64,000 bases of DNA from Cylicocyclus nassatus (GCA_958299035.1 CATQJL010000112.1:50698491-50762490), one strand, 5' to 3'. Counted from the stretch's first letter, positions 1 through 11,784 are shown. Notes: generated by a model from the sequence alone, not told the origin. Program-made: numbers and translations.

Positions 1-1340
1 CCGCCGAAGGGTGTATCGCGCGCGGCAGTGGTCCTATAAGGAAAGCATTAGTGGGAAACTTTTATACCACACGAATTGCCTTTATCGTGGGCACTGGGCA
101 CGATATTTTTGAAACAGCACTTTAGGTGACCCCCTGCCAAGGTTTCAGGCAGGTTCATGATTTTTAGCCGCTGCCGTGTACCTACCGTAACTCTGCGAAA
201 AGGTCTCAAAACGTAACGAGAGTGTTCTAATCGTGGTCAAAAGGTCGAGTCTTTCTAGACCGAGTTTCAGCCAAAACTGAGATTTTGCCCCTCTGCAGTA
301 TACCTATCATAACTCAGTGAAAACGCCCCAAAATGCCAAGGAAGTGCGATATTCGTAATCAGCATGTTAATTAGCCTCCCTAAGCAAAGTTTCAGCGAAA
401 TCCATGGTTTTAGCTGCTTACGTGTACCCACCGTAGACCCAAAAATAACGCTATCGCGCGAAATGACTACGATATTTCATCAGCGGCTCGAATAACCCCA
501 TATACCGAGTTTGAGCAAGATTTATCACAAATATATTTTGGGGCCCGGATAGCCGAATAACGCAATCAGTTTTTAGAATTGTCTTTACTTTTATCGATTT
601 TATTGATTTTTTTCGCAAAGTTTGAGCTACGTGGCTGGGGGTTGGTGAGGGAGGTAGGTGAGCATACTGATTACTAACATAGCGGGAATAGGGAATTGCA
701 TGTAGAAGTGAGCACAAAGAAAGATTGTACATAGATAGGAATGGAACACCTTTATCGTTTTTGAAAGAGCGGGGCGGAGCTGGGTAAGCCAGCTAGAGTA
801 TTTATAAACTTTTCGTGAATCTTGCTGCTATTTTTTGCTGCATCAGTCATACTGTTTTGCACGCCCTGTCGTGCTCCAAATGGAGCAAAATTGAAGATCT
901 GGAGAGGTTCCTGAATTTTTCAAAAGTTTACAAGAAAAGTACAATAGAAATTATCCACCAACCTAATATTTTCAATATCAGAAAAGATCTTTGAAGTAGA
1001 GAACTACACATAATTTGAAATACGAATTTCAAATTATGGAACAAATGCTGTAAAATGTCGAAACCTATTCCCAAGCTTCATTCGCCGAAGTTAGAATTCT
1101 TGCGATGCCGTGTGCAACAACACGCTATTTAACTTCGAAACTATTTTGTAGAATTCGGCTTTAAACTGAGCTCCAAATTGACGTAAACAATAGAAATATC
1201 TCAGATATGTACTACATCTGATAGTTGAGTTTGTCTTATGTACTAAGTTACCAAAGCTTTGAGCTCGCAAACAAAAATTGTTTAATTTTAATTGTTAATA
1301 AAAGTAAACTTCATGCGACAAGATTCACAAATTTTAAGAC
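1..1340. other. Left-edge intergenic DNA, no gene found
   Basis: AT-rich sequence with frequent stops on both strands. The open frames here are short, low in complexity and lack splice signals or recognisable motifs. No tRNA boxes, no transposon ends and no long repeats were recognised, so nothing is annotated. Confidence 0.5.
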
Positions 1341-1355
1341 GTAGGGCTCTGTTTG

Positions 1356-1645
1356 TTGAGTTACAGTCGAGTCATTTCATATGGTCATGTGTATCATTGC
1401 ACACACAGTCCACCTTTGTCGTCTCCATCCTGGATGTGCATTCCCACAAACGCAAGAAACTTACCGAGTATTATCGATTACATTAATTTGAGGTGATTAG
1501 TGCCTCAAAAGGGAGGGAAATGTTAAGAACACATTGTAAACACTTACCCGAAGGGTTGTTTCTCCAACGAATCCAGGATGGGAATGCTAAAGGTGGACTG
1601 TGTGCAATGACACACATGACCATATGAAATGATTCAACTGTATAG
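1356..1645. repeat. Imperfect palindrome, MITE-like, about 290 bp
   Basis: The left arm (about 1356-1445), containing TCATTTCATATGGTCATGTG and the nearby CAGTCCACCTTTG, returns inverted at about 1575-1645. The centre is near 1500. The arms are roughly 80 nt with a few mismatches and small indels. No coding capacity. The short frame at 1292-1486 lies in the left arm and is a shadow of the repeat. The type (MITE or foldback) is inferred from structure only; no clear target duplication was found. Confidence 0.6.
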
Positions 1646-3796
1646 TCTTTTCTGCAAGGGCGAAGTAGTAGAAGTAAAAAAAAAACAGGGGTATCCTAAA
1701 AGTATAGTAAGTTTCAACTCAATTTAGGCGGAAATTGGACTGGCGAGAGTCCGCTTCGCAACGATTCGCGCCGTTTTGCAGTCTGCGTCTCTTTATTCTA
1801 CTCTATCTCGCTGAGCCAACAGCAATGCGGACGCGCTGCTCCACTTGGAATGTTTCGCTTACCCCGGGTTGAAAAAGACTTTATGAAATCACTTGATTAT
1901 TAATATCTCTACTCCCAAGAAGTCTTTTGGTTACGTCAAGGGATCTTCGAGCTGATTTGAACTGTATTTGCAGTACGGAGCAAACCACTAGTCGTTCTTT
2001 GTTACTGTGGGAACGGTAAGAACATTATTCAGCATAAAGTGCCACGCTGGAAATAGCCGTTTTGAAAAACTCTTAAAAGTTTTGTAATAAACTTTTCACA
2101 TATGCTGATTTTAATTTGTAATTTTTTGCGAAATTTCTAATTTTTTTAATGGTGTAATGAGTTTGAGGAAATTATAAAACAATTTTGGCATATTTCAAAC
2201 AACTCATGAATGAAGCATTCCAGTAAATTGATCTTTTTATTAGGATCAGCGGGTCTGATTAGTCTAGGGCAAGATTTTCAACTTGTTTGGTTTCTTTCTG
2301 AAGCGAAATGTGGCCCTTAACGATTCAGTACCGCATTTCGGAGCTTCTACAGTAATCCTACAGTATTGAAGACAGATCGGTGGTTCGCTCCATACTGGAA
2401 TTCCAATAAAAGCCAGCTCTACAGAATGGTGCCTAAGGATCGGCCGATCAGGCAATGCCACATACTTTCGGGACACCCTGTCTATTTGCGCAAAAGATTC
2501 GAATACACTTGCATTTCTAGCGTGCCATGTGGAAGATGTAAGCATGTATGCAGAAACCAGATTCTCGGTAGAGTATGGTCAGATGTTCGGGAACAAACCA
2601 CTGCATCTTGTTTGCCCCCCTCCAAGGATCAGGATCGCCCCTGCGTCGTGATTGATACGTGATTAACGGTTAAGCATGATAATATAAGCAGCTGATTTGA
2701 GCCTTCCGTCTCGACATTGTCAGCCGTTTCGCGCATCTTCTGCACATCTTTATAATCTTATATGTTGGAGGGATGTTCTAATTCACTTCTATTAGGTTGT
2801 CTCCTTTTTCTCAAACAACTTGGAAATCTCATGTACCTGATTGCGTTTGATCGCGCATTCGATGCAGCATTCTCTTCTCTTCGAATGTTACATTTTTTTA
2901 CCACAATCTGCTTTTGATGATTGCCAAGATTCCACACCCGCCATTTCCATCTGCTCAATGCTCAGCAAATTTATTAAATTTTGAGAAAATTTGATATATC
3001 TAATACAAACACTGCAAATTTCGCACTACAAGAGTGTTTTTAAATTCTCCCAGTCTGTTGTCTGGAGTTCTGAAGAAATATCTTTTTGGGGTTTTTCTGA
3101 TAAAGTCGAAATACATACTTACAGCAAAAAAACATAAAAGTCAAATCTCCAGTGAGTTTAACTGATTGTTAACATCATTGGCACAGGAAAATCGTTATTT
3201 GTTTCGAAGAATCAGCAATTTAGGCTTTTCGTATGAGGAACGTGGGCCTGATTTGAATAATCTGAAATATACAAAAAGTGGACAAATGTTTACTCTACAT
3301 TGGAGATAGTGCTGTTCAAAGTGCTATTATAATTTTCCAAAATGCAAAAAATATTTGGCGTAAATTTTGAAGTATTCTTATGGCGATAACATCGCAAAGA
3401 CTGGATAAGCTCAGAGGAAACATGTAACTACCAGAAAGGGGCTAAAAATCTGGGTCGAATGATGTCATAGCTTTAGTACATAGGTCTGTGTTCCATAAGC
3501 TCAGGTGGCCTATCAAAAAACGGACAAAATTCTGGCGACAACCTAATATTTTCATCCTGAGTGCAATAGAAACAAAAATCAGGCGAAAAACACGCTCGAA
3601 AAGATTTTGAAGCTTAGATGTGATATGCTGAAACAGTTAAGTAATCTGCTCAAGTTCAGGATGTCTATGCAATCAAATGTTTTGGATTTTTTGGATTAAA
3701 AAATTTTTTTTGTTCTTCGTAGCTTTGTCCCTTCCATCAGCGTTATGTTGAATTCCACAAAAACAACGTGTGCTACTTTTTGTATTTCTTTAGAAA
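1646..3796. other. Intergenic; a GC-richer open patch at 2264-2662 is unassigned
   Basis: Mostly AT-rich with no supported gene. Between 2264 and 2662 both strands stay open for over 90 codons and base composition rises, which could mark a decayed exon or transposon piece. Neither translation was recognised and no good splice pair brackets it. Near 1740-1800 the sequence resembles a stretch near 43065-43170 (GGC..AAATTGG..TGGCG then TGCAGTCTGC-like text), suggesting a shared repeat family. Confidence 0.35.
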
Positions 3797-4063
3797 ATGA
3801 AACTTCTACTCTTCGCTATCTTACTCCTCTCTGTGGTCGCAGAGATTACGGCACAAGGAACATGTAAACTCCCTAGTTCAATTCGAGATCGCGTATGCAG
3901 TACATCCTGTATTTTCCAGGTATAGGCTGTTTTATCTATACTTTTATCGCTATTTAAGATTGATCTGAGTGCTCGAAAGTTACCTATAACAACGACATTT
4001 CAGAGACGTAAGGGTGGAAAATGCCTAGACCAGGGAGGTCGGAAGAAGTGCGTATGCAAATGA
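3797..4063 (+). CDS. Secreted CSalpha-beta defensin-like peptide, two exons
   Basis: Exons 3797-3919 and 4004-4063, joined in phase 0 across an 84-bp GT..CAG intron, give a 60-aa precursor. Residues 1 to about 20 are a typical signal peptide (Met-Lys, a Leu-rich core, then small residues before Gly-Thr-Cys). The mature part of about 40 aa is strongly basic and has exactly six cysteines spaced C-x10-C-x3-C-x9-C-x8-C-x1-C, ending CVCK. This is the C..CxxxC..C..CxC signature of cysteine-stabilised alpha-beta peptides, with the GxC gamma-core (GGKC). Known members include arthropod defensins and the nematode ABF/ASABF antibacterial factors, although those nematode peptides usually have eight cysteines. 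A polyadenylation signal AATAAA lies at 4139-4144. The role is inferred as host defence or secretion-borne antimicrobial. The same fold is also used by channel-blocking peptides, so target and activity are unknown. The start is the only Met before the signal peptide. Confidence 0.82.
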
Positions 4064-4138
4064 AGAGGAAGAGTTACTCGAGTTTTACCGTTTCACCTCA
4101 TATTATTGTAAATCTACGGGCGTTTCTTTCGTAAGAGT

Positions 4139-4144
4139 AAATAA
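4139..4144 (+). promoter_or_regulatory. Polyadenylation signal AATAAA of the defensin-like gene
   Basis: A perfect AATAAA hexamer lies 76 nt downstream of the stop codon of the small cysteine-rich gene, the expected place for its cleavage and polyadenylation signal. Confidence 0.6.
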
Positions 4145-6639
4145 AGTCTTGCTTGCGCATGAGCACTGCTGCTCGACAAGGAAGGATACTTGATGGCCCC
4201 CGCCATTCATGATGGTTTGTGTATCAAAAAATGCGCCTTTTGATTGCTGGTTCGAATTCTGTTTTCCATATCTGCGAAATGAGAACCTGGATGCAGTTGT
4301 AATTATTTTTTAAGAATGAATTGTCCCACTGCGAAGGGTGAAAATCATTATTAAAATTTTTCTTTCCTCTTTAAATGCTCAATATGATTTGGATATGTAT
4401 AAATAAACGTACACCTTCCAAGATTTTCCTCAATAGCTTCAAACGGTAAAACAGACCAAATTGGGTGATCTTAACTACCTAAAAGTACGCAAATTTTTTA
4501 CGAAAAAAGTATAACTGCCTTCATATGATCGCAGATTTCGTGCACAGATTTAGAATCAGCGTTTCGAGTTGCACCTTATGGTATACATCGCATACCAAAT
4601 GGCCGGGATCATCAAGTATTCTTTCCTTGTTAGTATTAGGTTGTAAGGAAAGTTCCCGGGCACTTGTGGGAATTTCATTTTCAAAGGCATTTTTTCGGCG
4701 CTCGGTAGGACTTTGACACCAAGTTTTTTTATACTGTTTAGTAGAGGAAGCCTTAGTTTTGAAAACGGCTTCTGATTTTTATCAATGCCAACACGTGCTT
4801 GATCTGCACATCAAGAAGAAAAGTTTTTCCAACCATGAAAAGTTCACAATTTCTTCCTACGGCTATTCTTTGGTGCAGTTCAAAGAATTTCGTCCAAATC
4901 ATAGGTGATCTGATTGAGAAGCCTGTGTTAACTTCTGACCTGCAGCTGCACTCGAGTTTTGTGATTTGCGCTCAGAAATTACAAGCTGTCGAACTTGCCT
5001 CTGACTGTACTCTTTTCGCAGCTGGCGCCGCTTCTGCGAGGATCGCCACCCCTGGATGATCGGTCCAAAAGATATGTAGGGCGTTACTTTATTTCTCTCC
5101 TGCTTTAGAGCCTTTTTTCGCCGTTTTCGCGCTCTCCGGTGTGGATTTTCGGATTCAGCATAGCGAATAGGCCGGATAAGCACAAAATCTCAAATTCGAC
5201 TTTTTACCCGGACACTGCCTTTGAACGCAGCGTTCACCCAATATTTCGCCTTCCATAATTCCGTCATTCTAGCGCTTCTCTGTGGCCCTGATTACAGCTA
5301 TGAATTTCAAAATGTGCAAAACCCCCAAAAAGTCGATTTCCGGGAGCGCTATCCTGAAGACCCAGACGGTTTTCAGTAGCTAGGTGGGCGGGGCTGATTA
5401 AGGGTTTGGGCTTGGCTTGATGGCGCTTTCGCGATTCCTGGTCCCCTATTTCCATTCAGCGACGACAAGGGAAGATCGAACCAACGCAAATGCCCCTCTC
5501 CTGGTACGTATATTTGAGACTGGTACTAATCGTAGGGGGGAGGAGGGTTAGGTTTTCCCCGGACACCGCCTTCAAATGATGACTGGTAGTAATTGTTGGT
5601 CGGTAAGCACGCAGCTTTCGTACACAATAACCCAATATCTAAAATAATGCTGAGCTAGCAATAGCAAATGGGCGTTCCAAGCTGGTTCCGAATATATAGT
5701 TGCTTTTCAAAAGGCCACTATAAGTTAGTATTCTTTCTTTGTCATATACGAACATCACACACACAACGCTCTTCCCAAAAATAAGCAATTTTCAAAATGT
5801 TTTTTGCACAGAAATAGCGTTTCTACTTAAGTTGTGGTGAAAGAATTGAGGTGGTCGACATCAGCTCGCCTGAAAATCTGGAAATAATTGCTCACTTATA
5901 AATTTTTTTGAAAAGATCGTATAAAGTAATTAATACTGGGGGGAAGCGCCCCAAAGTGCTACCGTAATCCCATAATAATGCGAGAGATCTGTCACTCCTG
6001 CTGTGCAGTGATACTGAAAGGGACCAATTTGGGGAAAGTCTTTGTAAAGAACAGTTAAGGGCACGGAGACAAATTCAAGATTTCCAATGCAAGCAATTCA
6101 GACATTAAAAGCTGCTAAGAGTTCTGAGGTGTTTTTGAGGTGTTTCTGTGCATGAGATGACAGCAGTTTTCTCTTGGAGAGTTCTCTTAACCACTTGCAG
6201 ATCAAAAAGGCTGAACACAGCAGGTCAAAACTGAGGAGTTTATCTGAATTATCGTAATCTACACTCGTTTCAGGAGCATCCACGAATTTTGAAAATTTCA
6301 GACGAAACATTAGTAATGAAGGTGCTAGGAGGGCAATTGAATTGATACGTTGCGCTGTGTGATTGCAAAAAAGTTTGTATGAAACGCTTGGGACTTGATT
6401 GGACCACGCAGTAGTAACTTCCGCATAGATGAGAGAAATTTGTAAGCAGGACTTTTTACTATTTTCATTCACCCAGATCAGAGATGAAAAAAAGAATACA
6501 AGAAATGGAAAGTTTGGATGAAAGCTCTCGATGCGAGGAGGTGGACTGAACTTCGACGCAACGACACAAGCCGTCGTCAAGCGTTGGAAATAGCCGTTAT
6601 GGCCCTTTTTGAACTCCTGTACATCTGATACATTTTGAG
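4145..6639. other. Intergenic, no supported gene
   Basis: No recognisable exon chain. A GC-richer stretch (about 4900-5620) holds several overlapping short frames on both strands, none recognised. A 160-codon minus-strand open frame spans 6098-6580 but is rich in Ser/Phe/Leu, has no recognisable domain or splice context, and was not accepted as a gene. The phrase CCCGGACACTGCCTTTGAA near 5209 recurs in altered form near 5558, 13021 and 49890. Confidence 0.4.
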
Positions 6640-7000
6640 ATTTGTTTATTTGTTTACTTGTTTTGTACCCCAGAAGGCGCGCTTCAGTACAACAAAAGCA
6701 GATCAGGGCAAGATGTATAAAATGACAACAAAGAAAAAAAAAAGAAAAAACAACAAAGTTGATCCATACTGTAATGAATCAGTCATCCAGGTCTAATCCG
6801 ATCTCTTCGCTCAATAAAGGAAAAGAGGGACATAAAACAACGTTGACAACATTGTCCCTCGCCGTCAGCTCGAACACTCACATCAAGTCGTGAGGACAAA
6901 CAGGCAGCCCGGCGACCGACTATACTGCCATAAGCCTAAGGCATGCTTCCCGCAATTCTAAGAAATCGCTACATCCACGCGATTTGGCGAATTGCCAGAT
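6640..7000 (-). mobile_element. Probable 3' end of a LINE retrotransposon
   Basis: Read on the minus strand, this piece ends in a run of AAACAAATAAACAAAT-like short repeats (complement of about 6640-6665). It is preceded by a moderately GC-rich untranslated-looking tract with a poly-pyrimidine stretch (complement of 6729-6753). Such simple-repeat tails are typical of nematode RTE/CR1-like LINE 3' ends. No reverse-transcriptase frame is attached, so this would be a 5'-truncated copy. Based on the tail only. Confidence 0.3.
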
Positions 7001-7381
7001 GACTATAGATCAAAGGCAGCGTTCAAGCAAAATCTTGACTTCTATTCTTTGTCTTACCCAAACCTTTCCATGACACTGATTACAAATATAGCACTTAAAA
7101 TGCGTGAATTCCTCCCCCCCCCCCTCAATTTTATAAGAACCGTGGAAAGTGCTCCTGATGCTATCCTTGTCGAAAGCAAGCATTAACAGATAGACACTAT
7201 GTGTTTGGTTACGTTTGCTAGGTAAAACAAGTCAACGGATGAGGAAAGTTTGTCCCAGGAGGCGGGCCGTGAGAGGAAGTGGGCGTGGTCCTCCCGCATT
7301 GGCCTTTACTGCGCCTACTTTCTCCATTTGCAGGGGTGTCTGGAAGTCGGATTTGCGCGATAGTTCTAGATCGAGGCCCTA

Positions 7382-7722
7382 TGTTAATGATTTATGTATC
7401 ATCAACCTCAACAATTATCTAATCCTAATAGCTTACGGGTATTCCCCATAGGATATACTCCTCAACCCTTATACTTAAGTGCCGAATCACTCACCAGTGA
7501 GTAGCACCTATCTTTCAGAGGCCGCGCCAAGCCGCGGCATTATCTTTCTTGCATATATTTCCTGGACAGTCTGATTGTGCACGGGTGAGCTCCGCCTTAC
7601 TACCTATATAAGAAGCTCCCGGTTGTATTATAGGTTGCCTCCTCCGGTTCAACACCGGGTTCATCCCAATAAACTATTCCAACGACTCCACTATCGTCAT
7701 CGAGACATTGGTTTCCACCAAA
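7382..7722 (+). repeat. 5' LTR of the BEL/Pao element
   Basis: The 341-bp repeat begins TGTTAATGATTTATG and ends TTTCCACCAAA. Its 3' partner begins TGTTGATGATTTATG and is 342 bp once its two insertions and their duplicated targets are subtracted. It contains a palindromic GGCCGCGCC..GCGGC segment and an AATAAA near 7669. The identity of the two LTRs is visibly below 95 percent, so the insertion is old. Confidence 0.8.
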
Positions 7723-7819
7723 TTGGTGCATCGACCAGTGAAACCACCTCGTATTCCATTTGCAACCGGAGGAATCGAGGCCGCAAGACCCGCGTGGCAG
7801 GAAGAAGACAACCAACCGA

Positions 7820-8375
7820 CTATCTGAAAATCTTTGTGTATCCTTTTCGAAGTGATCCAAAGAGGTGTAAGAGAAATCGGAAGGAATACCACTGTCTATC
7901 TGAAAATCTCTGTGCATCCTTTTCGAAGTGAACCAGAGAGGTGTAGGAGAAATCAGTCGATCGTGTGAACTTTTTCTTGAAGACTCTCTGTGAATCTCTC
8001 GCATCCTTTTCGTAAGCGAACCAGAGAGAGGGAAAGAATCAGTGTTACCACACAACCACAGGCAACTTGATAACTTTCTGTACATCCTTTTCGTAAGCGA
8101 ACCAGAAAGTGAAAGCGTAGTCAAGTGGAGCACATAATCACTCTAATACGTGAAACTTTCTGTGTATCCTTTCCTTAAGCGATCCAGAGAGTGGAATAAA
8201 TTTTATGAGTGCAGCACATAACCATATAAGACCCTGAAACTTTCTGTGAATCCTTTTCGTAAGTGATCCAGATAGCGGAACAAATTTTTGTGGGTGCAAA
8301 TTTCCAATCAATCCCATAGATCTCTCGCGAATCCTATCCAAGGACCGGAGATCAATACATTGAGATTTGAAAGGA
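7820..8375 (+). repeat. Tandem array of about seven hairpin units in the retrotransposon leader
   Basis: A unit of about 67-86 bp recurs with core ATCCTTTTCGTAAGCGAACC at 7849, 7916, 8002, 8082, 8166, 8250 and (degenerate) 8331. Each unit can fold: an outer stem ACTTTCTG..CAGAAAGT or CTCTCTG..CAGAGAG encloses an inner stem TTCG..CGAA. The outer stems differ between units but stay complementary, which suggests selection for structure. The array lies between the primer-binding site and gag, where packaging or dimerisation signals of retroelements sit. The long minus-strand frame 7600-8133 is only the periodic antisense of this array. Confidence 0.7.
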
Positions 8376-8683
8376 GGCAACTTGAGTCACAGGAGCTCAT
8401 TTTGCCAAAAATGTCAAAGTTCGACCAGGAACTCTTGACTTAAAGGATTGAAACCCAGTCCTTATCTGGTCAAGGTCCAAGCCACCTTACCAGTCAGCAC
8501 AGCGTTCAAGCCAACCAGGCACGTTTTCAAATCAGAGATTAGCACCCAGCTGCCTCTACTTGACGGATCATCAGAAGATACGCCTACAAGTTTGCGAAAC
8601 CACACTAAGCAATTTGAAGACACAACAAAGCAACCTGCTTTCTGTAGGACACGAAAGAATTAGAAGTTGGTGTAAATAAGCAA

Positions 8684-9384
8684 AATGGCCGTACTTCAAC
8701 TCTTTAAAGTCAAAATAAACAACACCTGCAAGCTCGTAAAATCCTACGAATCTGAAATGGAGAACATAGACGTCCCCTTCATATTTCCAACAAAAAAAAG
8801 GGGGAATGTAAAGAATATATCAAAGAAAAGGCAGGAATAATGACAAATCTCCTCAATTCTTTGCAAAACGCTGTGAAATTGCAAGAAACACAGCTCAGCA
8901 CTGCCAGTACATCAATGCACGCAATGAAGAAAAGGAACGAGAGAAGCTGATGATTGAAATTAACAAGCATTTGGAGCTGGAAGCACTAGATCTGGAGATG
9001 ATGGCAGTTCAATGGCAAAACCGTATACAGTTTAGACAACATGAACTGAGGGAGCAAACGGCGCTTTTGCATACGTCTGCTCCTAGTATTCCGAGTCAGC
9101 CAGTCAGCGAGATACAAAGAGACTCAACAACGGAACTTAGTGAACGCCACATCAATATCCGGAAACCGCTCCTAGAGATTCCTACATTCTCTGGCAACTT
9201 CAGAGAGTTTAACAGTTTTTGGACAGTGTTTGAATCACTGATTCACTGCGATGAAGACTTATCAGATGGCGACAAATTCCTTCTTTTGAAGCAAGCGCTC
9301 AAAGGAAAAGCTGCTGCTGCTCTGAACTGCATACCTGTCGTTGGAAATACAAGACAGCCGCAGACTCTTAAAGAATCACTTTGA
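8684..9384 (+). pseudogene. BEL/Pao gag remnant (DUF1759-like)
   Basis: An ATG at 8684 opens a short frame that stops near 8840. The gag reading resumes at about 8950-9384 with a conserved block: a PTFSGN motif, then F..FW..FE..IH, DKFLLLKQALKGKAA and a closing IPV. This matches the DUF1759 gag core of BEL/Pao elements. Frameshifts and stops break it, so it is a pseudogene. It lies directly upstream of the protease remnant. Confidence 0.7.
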
Positions 9385-9455
9385 TCGCTCTGTCAGCATG
9401 GCAGACTCATCAATGAAATCGAAAGACTTCAAGGAGCTAAAGACAATCCCAAAAG

Positions 9456-10570
9456 TTGCCAAAAAAACTTTTGAAGCAATCAGTCCGGGGATCATTCACC
9501 TCAAAACAAACCGGAATGAAGATGAGCGCAGACAGAATTTGGCGCCGAGTAATTCTGTCGGAATTTCCTGAAGCCTTCTGCGCAACCGTCATACAGAAGG
9601 AGACCGTACATGGCGATCCGATTTTCGGGTATTCTAAACGCAATAGACGACATCATCTCGCTGCAGGAAACAACCTCACTAACAATGAAGACACTTCTTC
9701 CAAGCAATATCCAAACAAACAGCCATCTGGACACAAGTACCGAAAGTCCAAAATGGAAAGAGGAGGAAGGATATCTCGATCAGTTTCGATTTCCTACAAG
9801 CACCAATCATTATTCGCAAGTCTCTCAGATACTGCCAAGAACCACTTCGATCATCGCGACGCAAATGAAGCACACGTTGCACATACTCGGCGAGATGGAC
9901 AAGAAGTCTACTGCTCAAGCAAACTGCCAGTCGTGTGCCAAAGCGTACTTCGGACGGCTTCAGCCATGATAATCAACGAGGCAGACTGGGATCATCAACC
10001 CATGACAATACTGATTGACTCTGGCTCCCAGCGAAGCTTCATCAGATCAAAACTTAGTAAAGAGCTTAAGCTGCCAGTTATCCAAACGATATTCACCGCA
10101 TTAGGAATGGAAGAATTGAAAGAGACATTCACTTCCAATGATATACAAATTACTTGAATAGCCTTCACAGGGCAAAGAAGCTCGAGAAGATATCATTGCA
10201 CACGAAAGTGAAATTGACTGCCAACCTACATACAGCACATCTCACAGATGCAGATGTCCATTTCATTTCTAGTAAGAACTTGAAGGTAGTTCAAGATACG
10301 CTGTCATAAAAGCGTCTTGCCCGATCTCATTATTATTGGACAAGATCTTCTCAACCTCGTCACTGTTCACACCGAAATAGTCCGAAAGCTTCCCTCCGGG
10401 CTCATATTGACCCCAACCATCTCTGGATATCTCATATCCGGTATAAGCCGCAACAACGTGAGCACAGAGATCGTTGGCACTTTTGGTTGTACATCCACGA
10501 TGCAGGAAGCCTCCAAACTCGCTTCTCACCCTCAATGACACCCCAAATGGCTCACAACAGAAGACATTCA
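9456..10570 (+). pseudogene. BEL/Pao protease (DUF1758-like) remnant
   Basis: The frame 9456-10157 ends with MTILIDSGSQRSFI followed by L..ELKLPV, the DSG-type retropepsin active-site block of Pao proteases. A frame break near 10157 follows, and 10317-10538 resumes with PDLIIIGQDLLN and GLILTPTISGYLISG, the second half of the same domain. The catalytic Asp-Ser-Gly is intact, but frameshifts make the gene inactive. No reverse transcriptase follows. Confidence 0.72.
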
Positions 10571-10752
10571 CCATTCTCAATCAAAACGCTACCGGTGGAA
10601 TCAACAGAAGAATCTTCCGAGCGCATGCTGAAGTAACATCTCAAATGACCGCGAAGTCGTTATCGAAAAAGAGGACCCGGACAGCTGCTGCTAATCGCGA
10701 AGCTAAAGCAGACAGACAACAATGGTCGGTTAAAGTTCGCTGCATATTAGGC

Positions 10753-11142
10753 CTTGTGTCGTCCGGTTGAAGCGTTCTGGCAAGAGTTCCTTTCGCACTC
10801 CTCATGTTGGAGCTGGAACTAGGCCTAAGGCCTCGAACAGAGTTTACGCGATTTGATCGTCGCGATTCAATCGCTAAAGACAAGTGTTACGAGTTCATTG
10901 CCTGCCGATCTTCTTGTATTTCGGTTGTGATAGTTAGTCACGATTAGTCGTGTTGGAAAACTATCACAACCGAATTACAAGAAGATCGGCATGCAATGAA
11001 TTTGTTACACTTGTCTTTAGCGATTGAATCGCAACGACCAAATCGCGTGAACTCTGTCCGAGACCTTAGGCTCTAGTTCCGGCTCCAACACGAGGAGTGC
11101 GAAAGGAACTCTTGCCAGAACACTTCAACCGACGACACAAGC
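10753..11142. repeat. 390-bp near-perfect palindrome inside the retrotransposon
   Basis: The arms (10753-10935 and 10960-11142) are inverted copies with a spacer of about 24 nt centred near 10947. The inner 239 bp is a MITE (see 10831-11063). Outside it about 75 bp of each arm are also inverted copies of each other, including GGCAAGAGTTCCTTTCGCAC. The palindrome is therefore larger than the MITE, as if host sequence was captured on one side and copied to the other. Confidence 0.75.
10831..11063. mobile_element. MITE family A, copy 1 (inside the BEL/Pao element)
   Basis: Terminal inverted repeats CCTCGAACAGAGTTTACGCG / CGCGTGAACTCTGTCCGAG, with the internal signature GATTTGATCGTCGCGATTC and TCACAACCGAA. 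Flanked by TAA on the left and TTA on the right. Two relatives in this window: 35783-35982 and 56584-56727. Non-coding. TIR and TNA-type flanks resemble PIF/Harbinger (Tourist) MITEs; this is an inference. Confidence 0.7.
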
Positions 11143-11784
11143 AAGATAAAGATGAAGGACATGCCGAAGGTCACACATCACGAATATCTGAACACGGAAA
11201 CTCCGGCTATCACGAAGACAATCACCGACAACGATCCTGTCAACTCAAAATCGACGAGAGCAATTCCGACGAGGAAGAAGAGAAGACGGCGAAAGGCGAA
11301 GCCACACTACGGAACAGCAACGAGCAACCACTACAACTGTTCACCGTAGACTCTCTTCCGTCTATAGTTCCATTAGTATGTCTGAGTCTACACAATTCTA
11401 TGCATGTTGTATTTCTACCAGATTAACTTCTTGCTTGCTCGCCCGGAGTGTTGATGATCTATGAATCATCAACCTCAACAACCAGTCTAGCTTACACTCA
11501 TGAACACAGCTATATCTCAATTTCTAAGTACAAATGCTTTTAGGAGGTTTTGATTGTATTTAATTTACATTTCAACAGATTTCGCCCTTTTGCATGCTCG
11601 TCCGGAGTGTTGATGATTTATGTAACATCAACCTCAACAATTCTCTAATCCTAATAGCTTACGGGTATTCCCCATAGGCTATATTCCTCAACCGCTTATA
11701 TTTAAGTGCCGAGTCACTCACTAGTGAGTGGCACTTATCTTTCAGGGGCCGCGCCAGGCCGCGGCATCCTCTTTCTTGCATATA

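Noticed and set aside
4245..4262. GGTTCGAATTC resembling an internal tRNA promoter box
   Set aside because: No matching A box or cloverleaf upstream.
6098..6580. 160-codon minus-strand open frame
   Set aside because: Length alone; no start context, splice sites or recognisable motif, and a skewed Ser/Leu/Phe composition.
7640..7675. GGTTCAACACC resembling a tRNA T-arm
   Set aside because: It lies in the LTR, is repeated in the 3' LTR, and no D-arm, anticodon arm or acceptor stem could be built around it.
7600..8133. 177-codon minus-strand frame with repeated Leu-Ser-Gly-Ser-Leu-Thr-Lys-Arg blocks
   Set aside because: It is the antisense of the tandem hairpin array in the BEL/Pao leader; its periodicity comes from the DNA repeat and it has no gene context.
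9456..9918. Overlapping minus-strand and plus-strand frames in the retrotransposon
   Set aside because: Shadows of the gag-protease remnant.
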